64,000 nucleotides of DNA from NCBI GenBank assembly GCA_022559985.1, contig JAFJTR010000072.1, forward strand, positions 62,001-126,000, written 5' to 3'. Source of the stretch: Parastagonospora avenae f. sp. tritici 18332-5. Taxonomy: Eukaryota; Ascomycota; Dothideomycetes; Pleosporales; Phaeosphaeriaceae. The position numbers and the translations under genes were made by a program. Below are positions 43,691-53,831 of this stretch, piece by piece; positions within the stretch are counted from its first letter, which is position 1; every line of letters begins with the position of its first letter. Below the pieces are notes generated by a model that searched no databases, was not told where the DNA came from, and saw only the letters and a list, made by a program, of their open reading frames with translations.

Positions 43691-46087
43691 TCATCGGTCC
43701 CCAAGCAAGGGCTGGGATTCGCTGCCGTCTCCAGCATTGCCCTTCTTCTTCTTACCTCGCTTCTTCCTCTTCTTTTTGCTTCCTCCAGCTTGGCTGCCAG
43801 GGTTCGCCGAGTCTGCGTCGGAGTGACCCTTCGAATCGTCTTGCGCACCGTCAGCAGGACTGAGTAGGAGAACCTTGTCGTCGGAATCACTCGAACTTGT
43901 GGTCTCCAAGACAATCTTCTTGACGCCGTTCACATCGACAACATTTTCGGAAATGCTGCCACTGCGAGCGGTGTGGCGTTTCTTGGGAGGACTCTTTGAC
44001 CGCGAGCGTGCAGAGCGAAGGGAAGCGATTGTGCTGACTGATCTTGCGCGGGATCTCGAGTCATGGTTCTGGTTGTCGTCCTCGTCCTCGTCCTCGTCGT
44101 GTTGCTTTGTATTGTCGACAACCAAGTAGTCGCCTCCATTAGCGCTGGATTTTGGCGAGCGTGGCTCTTCCTCTGCGTCTCTAATGCCAGAGCGACCGGA
44201 TTTCCAGGACATGCGATCGCCACCTGGTGCCATGGTACCGTATCCCACTGCCACGCTATGAACACCATCGCTGGCCTCGCGCCCGGCTGAAGCAAGTAGT
44301 CCTTCGCCTACACCGCCTTGTAGACCTGTTGGTTCCGGCAGCACCACGCCGGAAGACGATCCCAATGACGATCGATCGGGAATGGCCGGACGTTCGTGTT
44401 CGGGGATAGTCTGAGGGATGGCAGCAGCAGTGGAGGGCTTGATTTTGACGGTGTTGATGCGCGTTGACTTGGGTCTGCTGGCGGCATTGGACGGTCCGAG
44501 GTGCTTAAGGTGGCGGTAGACTTCGGGGTCGTCGCTACGAAGAGGTTCTGCCCCTTTGTTTCCACTGCTGCGGCGGCGCACTAGGAACGAAGTCAATGGA
44601 GGGTTATCAGAAGTCTCGGGCAGGGACAGCTTGCGTGGCGCATGACCATTGGGCTGTGACTCCTCTTCGACATCGATGAGCGGTTGTTCGGATGCTTTGC
44701 GGGCGACGTCGGTAATGACCTTGCCCCTAGGCACGCGTGCGCGAGGAGCCGGGGCCATGCGGCGGATGGCTTTGTGAACGTCAATGAAGACGTCGGACTC
44801 GTCGATGATTTCCCTGCAAGTGTTAGCGGGGCTACTGCATACTGTCAGACAGCTACTCACTCTCCAATGAGTTCCTCGATGACGTCCTCCAGTGTGACAA
44901 CACCGACAGCACCGCGAGACTCGGCGGGGAAGTCGGAAACGAGTACCATGTGCGACTTGCCTTCCTGGAAGAAGTTGAGGATGTCCAGACAGCTGGTCTC
45001 GGGGCGGGTTTCGGGGAGCGTGGCGAGGGCGAAGTCGCGCACACGCAGGGCGTCCTCGGGATCGTAGGTGATGAGCATCTTGACAAGCAGCATGCCAACA
45101 AAATCATTCTTGTTGCCGGGGTTGTGGATAGGAATGCGCGAGTAGCCCGCAGAAAGGATGTTATCCATCATCTTCTCGTCCAAGATGGTATCGGACGACA
45201 TGGTGAAGACGTCCTTCATGGGCGTCATGATGTTGCCCACGGCCTTGGCCTTCAGATCCAGCACAGCAGTAATGATTGTGACCTCGTCTTCGTTGAGGCG
45301 TTCTTCGGCATGACCGAGCGATTGATGCAGCGTGACGAGCGTCTTGAGGCCCGTCTTCTTGTATACGGTGCCGTGGTCTTCACCGAGGAGGTAGTCGAGG
45401 AGCTTCGCGGTGGGCCAGGCGGCGATGCCCATGATGTACATGAGCACGAGGACGACGGGCGACATCCAGGCGCCAATGGGCAGTCCGTAGCGGACGCATA
45501 TCGACTGGGGCACGACTTCACCGAAGATGACAATGAGGACGGTGGAGCTAACAACGGCCGGCCAGCCCCCTCCCAGCGAGCGGTCGAGCACAATGGGCAG
45601 TGTCTCGTTGGTGATGACGTTGCTGAGGAGGAGCGTCACCAGGACCCAATGCTTGCCGCGCTTCAGCAGTCGCAGCACGCGGGCCGCGTTCTTGCGCTCA
45701 GTTGGCTCGCCAGACTGGGCGAGGACCTGGAGGTAGATTTCGTCCTGGCCCATGAGCCTGTGAGATGTTAGCATGCATGCACGCACACACGCAGCAAACC
45801 GCGCACCGCCAGACTTACGCTATGGTCAAGCCCGCAAACACACCACCCGCCAGGACAAGCGCAATGGCGATGCCCAGATACAGGACGAGACTGGCATCGT
45901 TCTTGGGGTGCGCCTCTTCAGAGAGCGCGTGGACGAGGCCGCCAAAGGGCAGGGGCAGCGCCTTGACTATGGGCGCAAAGGCGTGGAAGACGAAGACCAG
46001 CAGCATGTTGACGCGTGCAATGCCGGGCGACGAGAAGCCATTGGCGGCGCCGGGGCGCGAGCGAGCGGCGCTGATGGCAGAGGCCAT
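43691..46087 (-). CDS. MAM3: CNNM/DUF21-CBS membrane protein, Mam3-like
   Basis: Three exons, 46087-45819, 45757-44861 and 44813-43691 (introns 61 and 47 nt), give 762 aa. The DUF21 transporter domain spans about 55-250 with four hydrophobic segments. It includes LGIAIALVLAGGVFAGLTIA, the LMGQDEIYLQVLA loop and NETLPIVLDR. A CBS pair follows (VGNIMTPMKDVFTMSS, then ESRGAVGVVTLEDVIEELIG). The tail from about 400 on is long, Ser/Arg-rich and disordered. It has an acidic patch (DEDEDEDDNQN) and a basic KKKRKKRGKKKKG run near the end. Yeast Mam3 is a vacuolar protein affecting manganese and other metals; CNNM proteins handle Mg2+. The orthologue call is from architecture. Confidence 0.88.
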
Positions 46088-46783
46088 AGCTGTATTAAGC
46101 ACCTGAGTGCGGGGAGATGAAGAATATCCCAGTGACGGGTGTTGACGACGTGATTGACGATGAGAGTAAAGACGCAGAGGCGCCGTGGAGCACCGCAAAA
46201 TGATGCGGAAGCGGCGGTTGGGCTGGCTAGCGGCTGCACGTGCGACGGGAACGCAAGCTTTCAATGTTGGGAACTGATGGCCACCGTCGAGTGCAGGTGC
46301 GCGCTTACAGGCAATCACAAGGTTTCCAAGCACAGCCAAGCAGCACGGCTTCTTGTTGCATGCGAGATGGCCGTCTGTGGAACGAGCAGCTATTCCGCCG
46401 ACTAGCAGCAGTACCTGACGAGCTGGACTTTTTTTTTCCGGCTAGACCCCGCTGTGGTTCGAAGCCATCTGCGACGAACTGTGGAGCTAGCCAGCCTTGC
46501 AGACGACCTGGGAACCGATGTCATCACGCGTCAGATCAATCAGATCAGTGTCACGTGCAGCGACCCTACGGACTTGTCTCTGCCAAGCTGTCTAAACACC
46601 GACATGTGGAAATCTGGGGTAGAGCCGCCGGTAGCCGCGACGGCCGGCTATGGCATTGTACACCTGCCACTTTGTGTTTCGCGTCTGAGCATCAAGTTTG
46701 CGTGATTGTGTTTTCTTCTGCATTTTGGTGATTGAGTGATCAACTGACTGACTGACTGACTGTACCACGTCCGCCATATTATC
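46088..46783. other. divergent promoter region, Mam3-like / BCKDH E1 beta
   Basis: About 700 bp between head-to-head genes. A T8 run (near 46431) and five tandem CTGA/ACTG units (46741-46762) just before the right-hand ATG are visible. Open frames across it resemble no family. Confidence 0.45.
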
Positions 46784-48083
46784 ATGGCTTCCAAAACACC
46801 CTCCATCCGCGCCCTGTCGCGCTACCTCCTCCGCCCGCAAGCGCCGCTCCACTCGCACTGTCAACACCAGCGCAAGCAATACTCGGCTGCCGCAGCCGGT
46901 GCACGTCTCAATGGCACAGTCGAATATGACACGACGCCCATTCTGAACCACACGTCCAAATCCACCCTGGCCAACCCTGAGCTCCCCGCCGAGATTCGCA
47001 AGGGGCAGACCAAGCGTATAAACCTCTACACAGCGGTCAACGAAGCGCTGCGGCATGCACTGCAAACAGACGAGCGGGTGCTGGTGTTTGGCGAAGACAT
47101 CCAGTTTGGCGGTGTCTTTCGGTGTACCATGAACCTAGCGGCAGACTTTGGCACGGAGCGCGTCTTCAACACGCCGCTGAGCGAGCAAGGCCTGGTGGGC
47201 TTCGCCGTGGGAGCCGCCGCTGAGGGCATGAAGCCAGTCGCCGAGATACAGTTTGCCGACTATGTCTTCCCGGCATTCGACCAGATACACAACGAGGTCG
47301 CCAAGTACAGGTACCGCTCAGGCTCGACGGGAGCAAACTGCGGTGGTCTGGTCATTCGCATGCCTTCAGGGAATGTTGGCCATGGTGCACTGTGAGGCTC
47401 GTCGACGTGGATAGAACGACCAAGACTGACCTGTTTAGATACCACACGCAGTCTCCCGAGGCTCTCTTCACCCACACCCCGGGCCTCCGCGTCGTCATAC
47501 CTCGCTCGCCCATCCAAGCCAAGGGTCTACTCTTGTCTGCCATCCGCTGCAACGACCCTGTCATCTTCATGGAGCCCAAGATCCTCTACCGCGCTGCCGT
47601 CGAGCAGGTCCCGGTCGATGCCTTCCACTTGCCCTTAGACAAAGCCGAGGTCATCAAGACTGGCAAACACGTCACCATAATCTCATATGGAACTCCGCTG
47701 TACACATGCTCAGCAGCGATAGCAGCAGCTGAAAAGGATTTTGGGTGCAGCGTTGAGCTCATTGACCTTCGCACAATATACCCCTGGGACCGAGAGACTG
47801 TCTTGAACAGTGTGAAGAAGACTGGCAGGGCCATTGTGGTTCATGAGAGCATGATGAACGCAGGCGTTGGCGCCGAAGTTGCTGCCACTATACAGGAGAA
47901 GGCGTTTCTGCGCTTAGAAGCGCCCGTCAAGAGGGTGGCAGGGTGGGCGACCCATACTGGCTTGATGTTTGAGCAATTCATCATTCCGGATGTCACACGT
48001 AAGTCTGGCCTCATGCATAACTTGTGCGAGCACTAACCCTAGCAGGCGTATACGATGCAATCAAACAGACGATAGACTACTAA
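46784..48083 (+). CDS. branched-chain 2-oxoacid dehydrogenase E1 component, beta subunit
   Basis: Three exons, 46784-47391, 47439-47998 and 48046-48083 (47-nt introns), give 401 aa. An Arg/Ser-rich N-terminus of about 35 residues suits a mitochondrial presequence. The transketolase-type pyrimidine domain follows (FGEDIQFGGVFRCT, FNTPLSEQGLVGFAVG, EIQFADYVFPAFDQI). Then come the conserved SPEALFTHTPGLRVVIPRSP and the C-terminal domain (VELIDLRTIYPWDRETV, VVHESMMNAGVG). FGGVFRCT and RSPIQAKGLLLS match human BCKDHB rather than pyruvate dehydrogenase E1 beta. With E1 alpha, E2 and E3 it decarboxylates the 2-oxoacids of Leu, Ile and Val in mitochondria. The last exon encodes only RVYDAIKQTIDY. Confidence 0.93.
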
Positions 48084-48145
48084 AAATAGAATAATCATCA
48101 TTTATGCAGCAAACCAGGTCATCGGATTTCGTATCCCAGCCCGTT

Positions 48146-48726
48146 CTACATAGTCTCACACCTCACCGTCGTCCAGACATTGTCCTTCGTCGCCCTGCTG
48201 TATGGACACACCTGCCTCGCCTTGTACACCACCTCCTCCAATTTCTCCTTCTCAATGCCCCTCACCTTGACCAACAGTTCCACCCTCAAACCCATATCCA
48301 AATCCTTCATCGATCCGACTAGGTGCACCGTGCTCTCGACAATACTGTCCTCAGGTGTTGAAGGCATTTTGACGCCAAGTGTTGGGGCAACAGCGTTCAT
48401 GGCGGATTGGAAGCATGCGCCGTAGCCAGCAGCGAAAAGTTCTTCGGGGTTGGTCTTGCCCTTGTCACCAGGGCCGCCGAGGGCTTTGGCCATGGTCAGG
48501 TCGACTTTGAGGTTCTCGCCATCGACGTGGCTTTGTCATGTCAGTCAAGCTGCTTGGAAGATACTGACTGTAGCACATACCCTGTGCGTGCGCCGACGAC
48601 ATGTGCGCGAGCTGAGTATAGACTCGGTGCTGTTTCCGTGTTGAGAAAGCGACGCGAAGCCTGCATCGAACGCGAAGAGAAGCGTAGGGATTGCCGGAGC
48701 ATGGGAGCAAAAGTTCGTGATGCCAT
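48146..48726 (-). CDS. Ohr/OsmC family organic hydroperoxide resistance protein
   Basis: Two exons, 48726-48581 and 48530-48146 (50-nt intron), give 176 aa. The first about 35 residues are Arg/Ser-rich without acidic residues until E31, like a mitochondrial presequence. The body is an Ohr-type thiol peroxidase with both redox cysteines: GYGACFQSAM (C88) and ARQVCPYSRAT (C157). The ARTGHVDGENLKVDL strand spans the splice site. It reduces organic and fatty-acid hydroperoxides, normally using lipoyl groups or dithiols. Lipoate is also carried by the BCKDH complex whose E1 beta gene converges from the left, about 60 bp away. That link is inference. The in-frame sequence upstream of 48726 has no ATG. 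Confidence 0.9.
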
Positions 48727-49004
48727 TGTGTAGTTTCGGTGTTCAAATGAGGTATTGATCGGTTTAGATTTCACAGAACAATGCCCAGCTCAAGCTTCTA
48801 AAGACGTCGTTGAGCTCAACATTCTGGGCCCAATGACGAAGTCCATGACGTCTGCAAGCTGACTGTGAAGCGTTTAGCGCCAGGGTCACCATCTCGCCGC
48901 ATCGAGCCGCTAGCGGTCCACATTCCTGGGCCCCGTCGGATCGAACCGAGTGTGCTATTCACAATCATGGCAGATGTCGACTTAGTCTTCTTGATCCGAC
49001 TTGC

Positions 49005-51103
49005 CTAGAGCCTCGCCTCACCGTCCCTCTCAATGATAGCCACCAGCATTCCCTCCGCCACCTCCTCCCCATCCTCAACTTCCATAACCCAGCCCACCTT
49101 CCCACTCCTTGGACTGCGTACTTCTAGTTCCATCTTCATCTGCTGTACCACACATAACACATCTCCCTCTTTGATTACATCGCCCTCGTCAACCAAGACC
49201 TCTACCAGTTTTCCTGGAAAAGGGACGCTGATGTGTGAAGGGTCAGATGGATTGCCGCGCCTGTGGTGCGAGGTTGCTGCTGCTGCGCTAGCAGATGTAG
49301 AACTCATGGTGAGCGTGTAGGGTGTTGAAGACCAGGGAGTGCTGAAGAGTATTTCAGCGGAAAGGGAGGTAGGGAACTCGTTGCGAAGTACGCGGGTCAG
49401 CTCTAGATGATGTGACGCAGGTTCCGATTTATTCGAGGAAAGGCTAAGGGACCATGCGTCGCCTGAGCGAAACAGGGTATTCGCTGTATTGAGCAGCGCG
49501 CTCGAAGATGTACTTGTGGCGTTGGTGTTGAGGACGTTCTTGCGAGCTGACGAGATATCGAGACTCTGATCGAGGAGCTCGCGTTGTTTGCTTTCGAGCC
49601 ATTGGGTGTCACATGCGCCTGCTAAGAAATCTGGATGCGCGACTATTGCACGCAGGATGTCTATGTTCGTCTTGACTCCAGAGATCTGTGTATCGTCAAG
49701 CGCGTGTTGTGCTTTTCTGACTGCGACCTCCCAAGAAGACGCCGTGATGATGATCTTCGCAAGAAGACTGTCGAAATCCGCTGAGACTACAGATGGATGG
49801 CCGTTGATGAGATGTGTATCTATCCGCACACCGTTCCCGGTTGGAAATTGGAATGATGTAATTTTTCCGATCGACAGTGACCAGTCGCTTTGTACGTTTT
49901 CAGCCGTGACACGCAGCTGTATTGAGTGCGCTGCCGGTGGAGTTCGCGGATCCCGTTCAGCTCTAGGTAGTCCGCACTCATCCAATTTGGCTCCTTGAGC
50001 GAGAAGTAGTTGGGCCTTGACAATGTCTGTCATCGAAATGGATTCGGTGATCGTGTGCTCGACCTGCAACCGTGGGTTCACCTCCAGAAAGTAATACTCT
50101 TCTGAAGTAGGATTGACCAGGAACTCAAAGGTACCCAACGAGAAGTATCGAATCTGGGAAACGTCAGTCTACTGAACCTCTCTAAATATTTTCAGGATCT
50201 CATACCTCCCTAGCTATCCTCAGCGCATCCTCAGTCACTTTGGCAATCAACTCGCGGTTCGCTACCATACTTGGAGCCAGTTCAACCACTTTTTGGTACC
50301 TTCTCTGCAACGAGCACTCACGTTCCCATAAATGCGTAACGTTGCTGGTGCCGTCTCCGATGATCTGGATTTCAATATGCCGGAATCCATTGACAGCTGC
50401 CTTCTCCGCAAAGACCTGCCTCGACGGGCTTTCTTCTACGGCGCGTTTCATGAGCGAAGCCAGCTGATCTTCGCTACTGATCAATCGGATGCCTCGCCCG
50501 CCGCCCCCGTCGACTGCTTTGACCATGATCGGATATCCCGCTGTTGAGGCAAAGCGACGCACATCTTCTACACTGTTTGTAGGCTGCAACAGAGCTGGAG
50601 ATACTGGAACGTTGCCTATACCAAAATCAGGTCTTTTCTTCAAGGACATTGCACTTTCAGTCATGTCTTACAGCGCTCAGCAAGCTGTCTCGCCTTTAAC
50701 TTGTCACCGGTACTAGCAAGGATTTCCCATCCAGGCCCAATAACCGCCGCACCCGCTTCGTCCCACATACGCTTCGCAAACGCCTCAGACTCGGAGAGAA
50801 ACCCGTAACCTGGGTGGATGGCATCGATTTGGTGGTTCTTCACGATGTCAATTAATGCGCCAATGTCCATGAATGCTGCGGCTGATGGCAGCTCGATGCT
50901 GTGCGCTGCTCTAGATGCATGTGATGCGTCGCCTGATACGTAGATGGCATATGTTTCGATGTCTAGTTCTCGGGCGGATGAGATGATTCTTGTTGCTATC
51001 TCGCCTCTGCGTCAGGTTTAGCATGAAGATGGGGCGAGGAGGTGTGGACTGACCTGTTGGCAATTAAGAGACGCCTGATGGGTCTTGGTGGTGATCGATT
51101 CAT
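49005..51103 (-). CDS. acyl-CoA carboxylase alpha (biotin carboxylase + biotin carrier) subunit
   Basis: Four exons: 51103-51054, 51006-50672, 50615-50206 and 50153-49005 (introns 47, 56 and 52 nt), 647 aa. Biotin carboxylase starts at LLIANRGEIATRII (about 13), then IDAIHPGYGFLSES. The ATP-grasp loop is KAVDGGGGRGIRLI and the core is FLEVNPRLQVEHTITE. A variable linker leads to a C-terminal biotinyl domain with the carrier lysine in QQMKMELEV (K605). The layout matches MCC alpha and PCC alpha. The enzyme uses ATP and bicarbonate to carboxylate biotin and passes it to a beta subunit. That subunit is surely the divergent gene at 51489. No presequence is obvious, so the compartment is open. Confidence 0.9.
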
Positions 51104-51488
51104 TCTAGCTGATAGGAGAGTTTGATAATACGTTTGTTCAGATATGTTTTGGAGATAAATTGGACAACTCGAGAAGCGGAATCAGAGGACGTTGCTTTAG
51201 TACTGTCAAGGTCGGATTTGTACAATCATTGCCCGCTGCAGGACTTCACGGCGCTCGATGAAACTTATCAAAGGTATTCCAGGAGTTCGCAGTGTTTCCA
51301 TGGTTTGTACAAGTACCTCGTTGTTGTCGTGAAGTGTAACGAGCCAGAAGAGGCGGGGAAGCGCAACTGCCTCGGTCCCCAGTGCCTCTGCCCCCATCCC
51401 ACACACATCGAGTCGCCGTCATGTAGATCCACTCGATTGCTTCTCCTCAGGGATTTGATAGCAGCCCAAAAGTCCAATCTTGTTAGAA
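51104..51488. promoter_or_regulatory. bidirectional promoter of the acyl-CoA carboxylase alpha/beta pair
   Basis: 385 bp separate two head-to-head ATGs of genes encoding the two subunits of one enzyme, so shared regulation is likely. No gene fits inside. I could not identify a specific binding site. Confidence 0.6.
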
Positions 51489-53434
51489 ATGGCTGAAGAC
51501 GAACAATCGCCGCGAAAAGACGTGTCGACGGCGAAAGACCGTCTCGCGCAGGTCAGCTCTCACATTGCGCCGAACCCACCAAAACGACGAAGGAAGAAGA
51601 ATGCAGATTCAGATCTGCCTGCCGACTACTCAGATATTCTTGGCCAGATTACGACGCTCCGGAAAATTGCTTCAACACCAGACACGAAGAATAGAGGCTA
51701 TGTACGACAGAAAGCTGCCGGCAAGCTGTGGGTGCGCGAACGTGTTGAGCAACTGCTGGATGCCGGGAGCTTTCAGGAGGTTGGTAGCGTGAGCGGGACG
51801 GTGACTTGGAAGAAGGTTGGGCCGACTAAAGAAGAGCCCGTGGATTTTGTGCCGTCGAATAATGTTCAAGGCTTCGGAAGATTACGAGGTCGAAAGATTG
51901 TGTTTACCGCTGATGACTTCTCGATTCGTGCTGGTCATGCCGATGGGTCGTTGATGGAGAAGACGGTGCGTGTTTGCCGTTCGTACAACACTGATAACCC
52001 ATGCTGACCGCGTGTAGCTATACATGGAGCAACTAGCTATTGCGCTGAAGCTGCCCATTATCAAACTTGTGGATGGTTCATCTGGCGGAGGTTCGGTCAC
52101 GACAATTCGTTCCACAGGCTTCTCTTACATCCCTCCACTGCCATCGTTCACGCAGGTCGTGCAACAACTCAACATGGGCATTCCCAACCTGGGAGCCGTC
52201 CTCGGACCAGCGATAGGACTTGGTGCCGCGCGCGTTGTTGCATGCCACTTTTCCGTCATGGCTGCCGACATTGGCTCACTCTTCAATAGTGGGCCAAATA
52301 TCGTCAAGAACGCTACATTTGAAGAAGGATTATCTTTGAATGATCTTGGCGGACCAGCTATGCATTGCACGAATGGAACCATCGATAACCTCGCACCCGA
52401 CGAAGCGGGATGTTTCGAGCAGATTCGGACTGTGTTGAGCTACCTGCCAGATTGCGGCACGAAGCTCCCACCCACCGTCGAACCATCCGACCCGGTTGAT
52501 CGAGTTTCAGAGAAGCTACGGTCGATAATACCGCGCGCGAAGAACCGGAGCTATAATCCGCGTGCTATCATTAGGGAAGTTGTCGACGACCAGTCCTTTT
52601 TCGAGATTGGAGAACTATGGTATGCTTCTCAAGTGTTGCACAGGAAGACCGCTAACGAGCCACAAGGGGTAGAACGGCCATAGTTGGTCTGGCTCGCTTC
52701 GGCGGTAAGCCTGTCGGTATTGTTTCACTGAATTGCGAAGTCAACGCCGGAGCTCTTGACGCTCTTGGATCACAAAAGATCACACGCATGCTGAAGTTCT
52801 TGGACGTCTTCAACCTCCCTTTAGTCCAGTTCATAGGTGCAACCTCATTTTTGATGCTGTCCCGCATGTTTTCACTGACGAGAAACGCTTAGATATCCCG
52901 GGCTACGCCATAGGAACCGTAGCTGAGCGCACGGCAACCATGCGCCATGGTATTAGCCTCGCTACAACTTATTATAGTAGCACGATGCCAATCTTCAGCA
53001 TTGTGACTCGGCGTGTGTATGGAGTTGTAAGTCTTCCTCTCCTAACATTCTCCTAAATCTAACCACTCTCCCAGGCTGGTGGAGTCATGCTAGACTGCCG
53101 CACACCTCGCATGCGTGTAGCCTGGCCTTCTGGTGTCTGGGGCTCGCTTCCCCTCGAAGGCGGCATTGAAGTCGGGCATTCATTCGAACTCAAAGAGATC
53201 GAGCGAAAAGCGGGCAAGGCAAAGCGAGACAAGCGGTATGCCGAATTGGCGAACGATTATGCGCGACTAATGAATCCGGTACGCACGGCGAATCATTTTG
53301 GCGTTGAAGAGATAATTGACCCGAAGAACACACGTCCTGTCGTCTGTGAGTGGGTGAGTCACGTGTATGAAAATCTACTACCGCAGAGGGTCATGGAACG
53401 GGTTAGTGGGAAGCTTCAGCCTATGTTCGCGTAG
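51489..53434 (+). CDS. acyl-CoA carboxylase beta (carboxyltransferase) subunit
   Basis: Five exons: 51489-51965, 52018-52619, 52667-52836, 52893-53026 and 53075-53434 (introns 47-56 nt), 580 aa. A Lys/Arg-rich N-terminus precedes the carboxyltransferase crotonase-like pair. The N-lobe has IVFTADDFSIRAG, VDGSSGGGSV, GPAIGLGAARVVACHFSVM and GSLFNSGPNIVK. The C-lobe has FFEIGELW, AIVGLARFGGKPVGIV, AGALD, TRMLKFLD and a modified end, RVAWPSGVWGSLPLEGGIEV. That end is where typical MCC/PCC beta read AWPTAEIAVMG. It is therefore a distinct fungal subgroup whose acyl-CoA substrate is not known. The final motif NHFGVEEIIDP fits the family. It pairs with the divergent biotin subunit. Confidence 0.9.
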
Positions 53435-53831
53435 ATTTCTTGTATTTTATGATCTGAGGAACAAGTGCGAAGCGTAGCAGCGTTGTTATTCGATACTTTG
53501 CATCATGTATTATCTCCTTTGCACGTCTATTCTCACCAAGCTTGGGCAACACTTGTTGATTCCGTTCTCGATGTTGTTCCTTCCGCCGATGACACCAACA
53601 ACTGCCGCTGCACCATAATTTCAACCACCACTTCCTATCCGCCAAGTGCGCCAATAACATTTCATCATGACGCACCTCGCAAATGCACTACAAAAGATTG
53701 CCTCGCTGGCCCTTTTGACCTCTGCCATTCATCACTCATCTCATCAACGCCCCCAGTCCTATTCTCTCTACATACTCTTGCTTCACACATTCCTCTGTTG
53801 CATCATAATTCGCGCCAATTCCACTGCTTCT
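53435..53831. other. intergenic upstream of the degenerate UIM locus
   Basis: About 400 bp, C/T-rich from 53640. The frame of the next gene is open upward from 53832 to 53667, so an earlier start is possible. Confidence 0.4.

Noticed and set aside
49740..49998. open frames antisense to the carboxylase genes
   Set aside because: They lie within well-supported coding exons on the other strand.
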